In this document: in pieces, positions 48,406-55,096 of the stretch
How the letters are laid out: each line of letters begins with the position of its first letter
Position numbering within the stretch: position 1 is the stretch's first letter
NCBI GenBank assembly: GCA_018266435.1
Contig: JAFEAL010000004.1
Span: 124,001-188,000, forward strand
DNA length: 64,000 bases
Reading direction: 5' to 3'
Source of the DNA: Bacteroidota bacterium
GTDB taxonomy: Bacteria; Bacteroidota; Bacteroidia; Cytophagales; Cyclobacteriaceae
The notes under the pieces: generated by a model
The model's database searches: none
What the model was told of the DNA's origin: nothing
Seen by the model: the letters and a program-made list of their open reading frames with translations, nothing else
Translations under genes and position numbers: made by a program

Positions 48406-50466
48406 ATGTCATCAGTAGTTTCAAGTTTACTTCTCGATATACAAGGTAACGTAGCCTCGCTCAAGCAATCGCTGGACGAAGGAAAATCACAATTAGGCGA
48501 ATTCAAAGAAAATGCGCTCAAGATCGGAGAGGCGATGGGAATTGCCTTTGGGGCCGAAAAGTTAATCGAACTTGGGAAACAGTTCGGAGAATTTGCACTT
48601 CGCGTAGGCGAGACTAAGGAGCAGGTTGAAGCATTAAATATTAATGGATCGGTTGAAAAGGCGACGGCCTCGGTATTGGCACTATCACAGACGTTCGGGG
48701 TTGACCTGAAAGAATCGCTCTCTGCGATCAATGTAAACAGCCAAGCATTCGGGGAGACGTTCGACAGTTCTTCGAAGAAAGTTGAACAGGGTCTTGCGCT
48801 GACGACCGGTCACGCACAAGAATTTTTGGCCATTGTTCAAGGCTATTCAAGATCATTTGCAGCAGCCGGAGTAAGTGCAGATCAATTCGCTGCCATCGCG
48901 ACACAGGCAGTTCAAAAAGGATTTGGTGACGAAGCGTTTGCCGGATTGCAGAAAGGCATCAAACAGATTGAATTGATGTCGCCAACCGCACAGAAGGCCT
49001 TAGAAGCTGTTGGTCTTAATACCCAACAAATCGCTCAACAAATAGCAGCAGGTACGCTTACACCGTTACAGGTCATCCAGCAGATGGGAGAGAAGTTGAA
49101 AGAACTCCCAAGTACATCACAACAAGCAGCCGAGGCGATGAACCTATTCGGTAAATCATCGACCCAATTAGCTGGCTTCGTTCAATTCCTGTCTGACGCA
49201 AAAACCAATATGAATGATTTAGTTGATTCGGCAACGGAAGGCCAACAGGCGATGCTCCATCTCAATGAATCAACCGAACAACTGGACGAAATCTGGACGC
49301 AGCTATTCGGCGGTAGTGCCACATACTGGACGGAGTTGAAAGCCAACCTTATTGACGGACTTGTAACAGGGTTAAAGGCAATCGCAAACGGAGTGGTGGA
49401 GTCCTATAACTACTTCGTGGACTTGTACAATCAGTCCTTTGCCTTTAGAATAATCATACAGGCTCTAATTGCCGATTTCAAAATCCTGTGGGACTCGATC
49501 AAATTGATCGGAAACATAGGAGCGGATGTGTTCGAATTTTTGGGACGTGAGATAAAGGACGTGTTCACGGGCAATTTTAAAGATATACCTAAAGCATTGG
49601 CGACAGAATTCCAGAACATTGCCAAAGATTCTGCACAGTGGGGCAAGAACATTTACGATGAATTCGCGACAGCATTCAAGGCTGCTGCGGATGCTAGACC
49701 ACTTTCCCATTTGACCGGCATAGGTGATTTGAGTGGCGAGGGTGAACAAAAATCCGTCAATGGAATAACCGGTGATGGGTATGTTGATCAACCGGATAAA
49801 GCTGGCGGAAAATCAAAATCGAAAGGCGATAACAACAGTCTGTTGATCAACATCCAGAAAAACGACCCATCGAAATATCTGGACAAGATCAAGACCAGCA
49901 TCGACGGCGTAGTGAAAACGGCTCAGTATATGCCGGACATCTTTGATAAGATCGGTGACTCTTTCTCGACCAATATCGAAAAGACTGCCTACCCGGCAAT
50001 GGAAAAACTCGGTGAGTCAATCGGCAATGCTGCTCAAACCGGTTCAGCGAGTTTACAACAACTTACCAACCAAACACTACAAACAGCAGGATCGATCATC
50101 AAAGCGAATTTGGCAAAGGCCATCAGCGAGGTGATTGCCAGTGCAGGCGACCTGCCCTTTCCTTTTGATTTGGCAGCGATCTCAGCCTCAGTTGCGTTGG
50201 TAAATAGCATTCCGATACCGCAGTTCGCTACCGGCTCGCAGAATTTTGAAGGCGGTTGGGCAAAGATCAATGAAGGCGGTATCGGCAACGGAGAAGCAGT
50301 TTTCTTACCAAGCGGATCAGCCGTACTACCGGCGAGAGAAACGCAGGGGTTTTTAGGAAATAATGCAGCCCCAAAGATTCATGTTAACGTGACCGGAAGA
50401 ATTTCTGGTCGTGACATTCTCCTTTCACAAAATGAAACTAATCGAATTATAAACAACTCTCGCTAA
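48406..50466 (+). CDS. Tail tape measure protein
   Basis: A 686-residue helical protein, the longest helical product in the tail module. The first half is coiled coil (LKQSLDEGKSQLGEFKEN), then Q/A-rich helices and hydrophobic segments in the middle (AFRIIIQALIADFKILW). By the usual ratio of about 0.15 nm per residue it would predict a tail near 100 nm, which is an estimate. It lacks an obvious peptidoglycan hydrolase domain. The next gene starts at its stop (TAATG). Confidence 0.9.
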   Translation: MSSVVSSLLLDIQGNVASLKQSLDEGKSQLGEFKENALKIGEAMGIAFGAEKLIELGKQFGEFALRVGETKEQVEALNINGSVEKATASVLALSQTFGVDLKESLSAINVNSQAFGETFDSSSKKVEQGLALTTGHAQEFLAIVQGYSRSFAAAGVSADQFAAIATQAVQKGFGDEAFAGLQKGIKQIELMSPTAQKALEAVGLNTQQIAQQIAAGTLTPLQVIQQMGEKLKELPSTSQQAAEAMNLFGKSSTQLAGFVQFLSDAKTNMNDLVDSATEGQQAMLHLNESTEQLDEIWTQLFGGSATYWTELKANLIDGLVTGLKAIANGVVESYNYFVDLYNQSFAFRIIIQALIADFKILWDSIKLIGNIGADVFEFLGREIKDVFTGNFKDIPKALATEFQNIAKDSAQWGKNIYDEFATAFKAAADARPLSHLTGIGDLSGEGEQKSVNGITGDGYVDQPDKAGGKSKSKGDNNSLLINIQKNDPSKYLDKIKTSIDGVVKTAQYMPDIFDKIGDSFSTNIEKTAYPAMEKLGESIGNAAQTGSASLQQLTNQTLQTAGSIIKANLAKAISEVIASAGDLPFPFDLAAISASVALVNSIPIPQFATGSQNFEGGWAKINEGGIGNGEAVFLPSGSAVLPARETQGFLGNNAAPKIHVNVTGRISGRDILLSQNETNRIINNSR

Positions 50467-52799
50467 TGGCATTCGCTACGTACACCACGAAATATTTTTG
50501 CAATATCTATGACTGGTCTGGTAGTCATTTTCTGGTTAACCTTAATCTATCTGGCGGTACATCAGGCGCAACGGAAATCGTTCACTATGATTTTCAGCCG
50601 TTGACGTTAGAATGGCAGGGTGGAAGATCTCAATCCGATTTAGCGGTCTTCGGTTCAAATGCGATTTTCAAATTCTATCAACCATCCGGCACGACCTATG
50701 ATTTTTTTCTAAGTAGTCCGTACAAAACTTGGCAACTTGAAGTCAGTGGCAACACCGGTCTATATTGGATTGGATGGGTTCGCCCGGACAACAGTCAGAA
50801 GAGTAGGTTCATCATGCCACAGGCGTACATCAGTCTTGGGGCGAACGATGGACTAAATGATTTGAAGAATATTGCGTACACGGCCAGTACAAAGTACACG
50901 GGCTATACGTCGGTTATCGCAACCGTTCAGGAGTGCGTGAACAAAACCGGGTTGAACATAGGTCTTCGTGCACAGAACAATACGAAGGTCGCGCAGATGA
51001 CGGGCACAACCGATATTCTTTCGGCTGTTTACCATCGCTCCGAACACTTTTACCAGAAGAACAGCACGGGTTATACGTATACAAGTTGTTACGATGTGAT
51101 CAGTCAGTTGTTAGAACCTTTCAACTGTCAACTTTCGCAGACCGGCAATTACAAAGGCTGGACGATCACGAACAAGAATGAAATCAGCAGTAGTATGTTT
51201 TACTACCCGATCAACCTTGTTTCGGGAACAGTTAGTTCAAGTAGTTACAGTAGATCGGTGACCGGCAGTTCATTTATCGCCGACTCAGATCAACTTAGTT
51301 ATGTGCTTCCGGTGAAGTCATTTGCCACTACGTTCATGACCCAATTGTCAACCGGAAAAACAGCCGGTAACCTCATTCAGTATCCGAATTTCGCGTCAAC
51401 CAAAGGTTGGAACAACGGAACGGGCACGACCGCATTCTACTCTTATAATATTGTCGGTGGGTATGCTGATTTGGATGAACCAAACGGATTTGGTAATCCG
51501 AATACGACGAAGATGATCTATACGAAGGTCTATGGGATGAGCGATGGTCAAGCGGGATCGACGTTCAACGTCAGTTGTCAGGTGAAGTTGAATAAATGTA
51601 CGTTTAGCAGTGGTTCGGCACTTCCTGCGCTCAAAATTATTGTCTACAAACCCGATGGTACAAAGTTCACGGACACGGCCAAGAACTTCACGAGCGTCGG
51701 CAGTTACGCCACGTTCAGCAATCAGAATTCGATCAGCTTGGCGAACGTCAGTGGAACGTATACAATCGAATTCCAGTTTGTCCCGAATGCGGGTGCGACT
51801 TATAGCGAAATCGAATACTATTTCACCAATGCCTTTGCTTGGGCGAGTTATACGATTGCCTCCAAAACACTGGAATCGGATTATGATTGTACCGGATCGT
51901 TCAACAGTCCACAGTCCGATCAGGCACAGGCCAATACCATTATGTTCTCCGACGGCGGGAAGTATTTCCAATACGGCCCATACCCATCAATGGGCGGACT
52001 GATCTGTTATAACAACGTCGGACTACCTACGAGTGGTTGGACTGGTTATCCGTATCCGACATTGGCCTTTGCCAATTATGATTTCACTGGATCAACGTCA
52101 AGCCCTTGGCAGCAGATGGCGAAAGGCGGGAATGTCAGTTGGACTTACGATAACATTAACCACAATTTCAATATCAACAGTAGTTTGATCAGTGGTTATA
52201 CGTTTTTCCAACCGACGTTATTTAATCCCGGTGCTTACGCGCTGAAAATTCAGGCAACGAATTCGAGTACGGTGGTTGGCGGAAGTTTTCAAAACGTAAG
52301 TCTGAACATCCTAAGTTTAACGGCGAACACAAGTGGATACAGTGCGCAATTTCTGAATAACGCCACGTTATATTCCGATGGAACACTCAGGACATATTTT
52401 ATTGGGTTCAACATTGTTCAACCGTCGTACATCGGGTTTTCCGCAAACGGCACGAACTCCAATTTGAATGTGAAGGTCAGTTCGATTGTCGTCAATTCGT
52501 TTGTGGCCTATGATTACAATCAACCGCATTATGAATTCTATCTATGGTCGAAGATGAAGAAACTACAGAATTTCCATCGATATGTAAATCTTGGAATACG
52601 ACAGTCCAATATTTTTTACAATTCGATTGTCTATCTGCCATTGCGAGGTTTCAACTACCCGTACGTTCCGTTTTTTATCACCGACTATACGTACGACGTT
52701 CTCGGTAACGTAGTCCAATTACAACTCGAAGAACTTACCAGAGGGTTTCAATATGCCGGGTTCAGCAGTATACAACTTCCGACGGCAAACGGAAACTAA
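50466..52799 (+). CDS. Large tail-tip protein (distal tail/receptor region)
   Basis: A 777-residue protein just after the tape measure. The first 250 residues are a mixed domain (VHYDFQPLTLEWQGGRS, YDVISQLLEPFNC) like the distal tail proteins of Bacteroidetes phages. Residues about 310-640 contain two strand-rich jelly-roll-like modules (ISLANVSGTYTIEFQF, and AYALKIQATNS), suitable for glycan binding. The C-terminus returns to compact fold (LEELTRGFQY). No catalytic motif for depolymerase is seen. Confidence 0.75.
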   Translation: MAFATYTTKYFCNIYDWSGSHFLVNLNLSGGTSGATEIVHYDFQPLTLEWQGGRSQSDLAVFGSNAIFKFYQPSGTTYDFFLSSPYKTWQLEVSGNTGLYWIGWVRPDNSQKSRFIMPQAYISLGANDGLNDLKNIAYTASTKYTGYTSVIATVQECVNKTGLNIGLRAQNNTKVAQMTGTTDILSAVYHRSEHFYQKNSTGYTYTSCYDVISQLLEPFNCQLSQTGNYKGWTITNKNEISSSMFYYPINLVSGTVSSSSYSRSVTGSSFIADSDQLSYVLPVKSFATTFMTQLSTGKTAGNLIQYPNFASTKGWNNGTGTTAFYSYNIVGGYADLDEPNGFGNPNTTKMIYTKVYGMSDGQAGSTFNVSCQVKLNKCTFSSGSALPALKIIVYKPDGTKFTDTAKNFTSVGSYATFSNQNSISLANVSGTYTIEFQFVPNAGATYSEIEYYFTNAFAWASYTIASKTLESDYDCTGSFNSPQSDQAQANTIMFSDGGKYFQYGPYPSMGGLICYNNVGLPTSGWTGYPYPTLAFANYDFTGSTSSPWQQMAKGGNVSWTYDNINHNFNINSSLISGYTFFQPTLFNPGAYALKIQATNSSTVVGGSFQNVSLNILSLTANTSGYSAQFLNNATLYSDGTLRTYFIGFNIVQPSYIGFSANGTNSNLNVKVSSIVVNSFVAYDYNQPHYEFYLWSKMKKLQNFHRYVNLGIRQSNIFYNSIVYLPLRGFNYPYVPFFITDYTYDVLGNVVQLQLEELTRGFQYAGFSSIQLPTANGN

Positions 52800-52803
52800 A
52801 TCA

Positions 52804-52810
52804 GTATTTA
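52804..52810 (+). promoter_or_regulatory. GTATTTA box that fixes the start of the next gene
   Basis: GTATTTA lies just after the stop of the previous gene and five bases before ATG 52816. It supports 52816 over the upstream in-frame start at 52753, which would overlap the previous gene. Confidence 0.55.
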
Positions 52811-52815
52811 CGATT

Positions 52816-53202
52816 ATGACGACAATCAATTTAAATAACACGGTATTTGGAGTCCCGTTGACAGCCATCGAGGGCGACATGTTGAACATTAGTTTTTCGG
52901 TCAAGGATCAGAACGGAAATCCATTCTGTTTTACCGGGTCTACGAACTACATCAATTTTCCAAGTGCAAGGCTAATTGTGAAGACCAACGAAACACCTTC
53001 GACAACCGCCTGCACGTTTACCACAAGCACAGGTAATACCTATTATATCAATAACGCTCAGCGAAATGTTGGTGTATTCGTACTTCAAACACCGGCGTTG
53101 AACATCGCCAACGGAAATTACTATTACGTATTTCAAGTATATAACTCGACGAACATCCAGACGATCTTCAACGGAAAGTTTGATGTGCTAAAAATTGTGT
53201 AA
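52816..53202 (+). CDS. Small baseplate/fibre-support protein
   Basis: A 128-residue beta-rich protein (GDMLNISFSVKDQNGNP, ARLIVKTNETPST, GNYYYVFQVYN, FNGKFDVLKIV). The strand pattern is like the N-terminal domain of baseplate upper proteins (BppU-like), which attach receptor-binding proteins. Coupled to the fibre gene by TAATG. Confidence 0.65.
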   Translation: MTTINLNNTVFGVPLTAIEGDMLNISFSVKDQNGNPFCFTGSTNYINFPSARLIVKTNETPSTTACTFTTSTGNTYYINNAQRNVGVFVLQTPALNIANGNYYYVFQVYNSTNIQTIFNGKFDVLKIV

Positions 53203-54284
53203 TGGGATACATCGTAACGATCAATAACAACAATTACGGCGTTGTTCCGCAGAATCAGAATTTCGCGATTCAGACAACGGCCAACCAGTTCACCATTGCC
53301 CCGGTGATCGATACCTCGAAATTCATAACCGGCGCAACGAACATCGGTGGGGTTGGACTGTATTCGTCAACAGTAAATAAAAGTTTACAGGTCAAAGGCC
53401 TTCAAGCCGGAAACGGAATAACGTTGGTGCAATCGCCAACCGGTGTGACGATCAACGGCGCGACAGTCGGTCATTATGTGAGTGCCAGTACTTTCAATAC
53501 ATATAGTGGAACAACTGTTCCGTTGACGTATGAAAGCCGAGCAGCATTCAATGCCTACACGGCAAGTACGACTAACGTCACGACTGCGAACAACGGACTG
53601 ACTAAAAACGGAAACAACGTTCGACTTGGTGGCACACTAACCGGTGCGACTAATATTCAACTTGGTACAAATACCCTGACGATAACCGGCAGCACTGGTA
53701 AGTACCTTATGCCCTCAACCGGGAATTTCGCAGCTACCGGTTATATCACGACCGGTATCCAAGCGATTAGTGGTATTCGAGCGGTCACGGCATCAGGACT
53801 CGACATTGGTCAGATACAAGGTACAGGTGGTGGCGGTTATAACATCAGATTCATTGACGGGAATTACGCAACGGTGTACGCGGTATTTAATGCGGTTGTC
53901 GGATGTTTTAATACACAACTGACTGTAGGCAATAGCACGAGTCTTGGGGCTGCACTTGCAGTTAACGGTGCGATCATCAGTTCAAGTCCTACACTGCGCC
54001 TATGTGGTGCAGGTACGACCACCAACTATGCGTTACAGGCGCAACAATCAGATAAATCCACGAACATCCTAACATTAAAGGACAATGGTGACTTCCAGCT
54101 TGGTCTTTCAACAAGCAAATTGGGGGTGTTCGGAACAACGGCCATTGCTCAAGTAACAACTGGTGTTACCACCAGTTCATTTGTTCAAAATAGTGGAACG
54201 GCAATAAATTCAGCTTCAACATTTGACGGTTATACGCTTGCTCAATTGGTAAAGGCAATGCGAAACTATGGTCTGTTGAAATAA
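53202..54284 (+). CDS. Tail fibre protein
   Basis: A 360-residue Gly/Thr/Asn-rich protein with repeating short strands (GLTKNGNNVRLGGTLTGATN, TLTITGSTGKYLM), as in phage fibres forming beta-helical trimers. The C-terminal 40 residues (INSASTFDGYTLAQLVKAMRNYGLLK) look like a trimerisation or tip domain. It is the best candidate for host recognition in this phage. Confidence 0.8.
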   Translation: MGYIVTINNNNYGVVPQNQNFAIQTTANQFTIAPVIDTSKFITGATNIGGVGLYSSTVNKSLQVKGLQAGNGITLVQSPTGVTINGATVGHYVSASTFNTYSGTTVPLTYESRAAFNAYTASTTNVTTANNGLTKNGNNVRLGGTLTGATNIQLGTNTLTITGSTGKYLMPSTGNFAATGYITTGIQAISGIRAVTASGLDIGQIQGTGGGGYNIRFIDGNYATVYAVFNAVVGCFNTQLTVGNSTSLGAALAVNGAIISSSPTLRLCGAGTTTNYALQAQQSDKSTNILTLKDNGDFQLGLSTSKLGVFGTTAIAQVTTGVTTSSFVQNSGTAINSASTFDGYTLAQLVKAMRNYGLLK

Positions 54285-54290
54285 GGAACA

Positions 54291-54297
54291 GTATTTA
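54291..54297 (+). promoter_or_regulatory. GTATTTA box before last tail gene
   Basis: GTATTTA ends five bases before ATG 54303. Confidence 0.55.
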
Positions 54298-54302
54298 AAA
54301 TT

Positions 54303-54725
54303 ATGAACTACAATCAAATTCAAATATCAAACAGCCCGGTGAACGGGAAAGCCAGAATTATAGACGTAAACGGGATAGTCATCCGACCTGATCTTGAAAG
54401 TATCACGGTGATAACAATCCGTAAATTTTACGATGTGACGGTGAGCGGAAACGCCACTGGTTATACTGAATTGTCGGGGGTTGAGTTTACCCCCTTCGAG
54501 TTTAACGTGGTGGCCGACAATACCAGACATTGCAATTCCGAAAACGGCTATCGATGCTACCCAACATCAGGAGGGACTTACGTAGACGTGGCTGGTAATA
54601 CTGTCGTCAACCCTATTGGATTTTACGATTTCTTTCAGCCAATGTTATCGCAGCCGGTCTCGATCATGACCATTGTCAAGAATAACCTCACGCTGGAAGA
54701 CCAGCTTTACAAATCTTGGGACTAA
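54303..54725 (+). CDS. Phage structural or lysis-region protein, unknown
   Basis: A 140-residue strand-rich soluble protein (NGKARIIDVNGIVIRPD, VTVSGNATGYTELSG) with two cysteines near residues 78 and 85. It looks like a capsid decoration or tail accessory protein, but its place is just before the holin-like gene. No family recognised. Confidence 0.65.
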   Translation: MNYNQIQISNSPVNGKARIIDVNGIVIRPDLESITVITIRKFYDVTVSGNATGYTELSGVEFTPFEFNVVADNTRHCNSENGYRCYPTSGGTYVDVAGNTVVNPIGFYDFFQPMLSQPVSIMTIVKNNLTLEDQLYKSWD

Positions 54726-54886
54726 TGGTACACAATTTAAAACCGCTCTTTGTTACGGCGTTGATAACTACAAGTACAATCCTGTTTGTCAACAGCCTTC
54801 TTGGCACTTGTATTTTGATCGCAACTCTTAGTTGGTGGGTGATGAAAAATGTGAAGGCCTTTCGTGACTTGAAAGAGAAGGATTAA
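54725..54886 (+). CDS. Holin-like small membrane protein (53 residues)
   Basis: ATG at 54725 overlaps the upstream stop (TAATG). The product is MVHNLKPLFVT, then a hydrophobic stretch up to about residue 38 that could form one long or two short spans (TILFVNSLLGTCILIATLSWWV), and a charged tail KAFRDLKEKD. Size, hydrophobicity and basic/acidic tail at the end of the tail module suggest a holin. No endolysin gene is recognised beside it. Confidence 0.5.
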   Translation: MVHNLKPLFVTALITTSTILFVNSLLGTCILIATLSWWVMKNVKAFRDLKEKD

Positions 54887-54892
54887 AGGTTC

Positions 54893-54927
54893 GAGGTGGT
54901 AAACCGGTGGTAATAACGAGGTGGTAA
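54893..54927 (+). repeat. Integrase arm-site repeats, right end (3 copies)
   Basis: GAGGTGGTAA at 54893, CCGGTGGTAA at 54904 and GAGGTGGTAA at 54918, the same decamer and orientation as the five copies beside attL. Confidence 0.7.
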
Positions 54928-54932
54928 AAAAC

Positions 54933-54959
54933 GAAACCCCCTGAATGTCAGAGGGTTTC
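54933..54959 (-). terminator. Phage-supplied terminator for tRNA-Asp
   Basis: On the minus strand GAAACCC pairs with GGGTTTC, and a CGTTTTTT tract follows. It lies just beyond the attR core, replacing the host terminator that the insertion moved to attL. Confidence 0.7.
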
Positions 54960-54969
54960 ATCGTAGAGG

Positions 54970-54982
54970 GCGGTCCGGACGG
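54970..54982. other. attR core (13-bp direct repeat)
   Basis: Identical to 24685-24697 and overlapping the 3' end of tRNA-Asp, so the tRNA stays intact after integration. Confidence 0.85.
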
Positions 54983-55044
54983 GACTCGAACCCGCGACCT
55001 CCTGCGTGACAGGCAGGCATTCTAACCAGCTGAACTACCGGACC
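54971..55044 (-). tRNA. tRNA-Asp (anticodon GTC), prophage target
   Basis: Acceptor stem GGTCCGG/CCGGACC with discriminator G, anticodon stem CCTGC/GCAGG around a loop carrying GTC, and a T arm with TTCGAGT. CCA is not encoded. Confidence 0.95.
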
Positions 55045-55058
55045 TTAAAAATAGGCTG

Positions 55059-55089
55059 CAAATATAGGGCTGTGCCTTCGTTCTGCAAA
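55059..55089 (-). promoter_or_regulatory. tRNA-Asp promoter (Bacteroidetes sigma-A type)
   Basis: On the minus strand TTTG (55089-55086), a 19-base spacer, and TATATTTG (55066-55059), a full consensus match 14 bases before the tRNA. Confidence 0.8.
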
Positions 55090-55096
55090 ACTTATT

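Larger units (their letters stand above)
24685..54982. mobile_element. Intact-looking temperate siphovirus prophage in tRNA-Asp, 30.3 kb
   Basis: A 13-base direct repeat (GCGGTCCGGACGG) bounds the element at 24685-24697 and 54970-54982; the right copy covers the 3' end of tRNA-Asp. Inside lie an integrase next to attL, early genes, terminase, HK97-type portal, protease and capsid, connector proteins, tail tube, frameshifted chaperone, tape measure and tail proteins. All structural frames are open. Damage is seen only in accessory genes (nuclease, methyltransferase, a small secreted protein). I recognise no endolysin or CI-type repressor, so inducibility is uncertain. Confidence 0.93.

Noticed and set aside
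24685-54982. CRISPR array or diversity-generating retroelement in the prophage
   Set aside because: No regularly spaced direct repeats with unique spacers, no reverse transcriptase, and no template/variable repeat pair near the fibre gene. The GTTAC array has irregular spacing and lies within a gene.
24685-54982. Gene transfer agent or satellite in place of a phage
   Set aside because: Integrase, own att sites, initiator-like gene, both terminase subunits and a full head-tail set are present, favouring a self-sufficient temperate phage.
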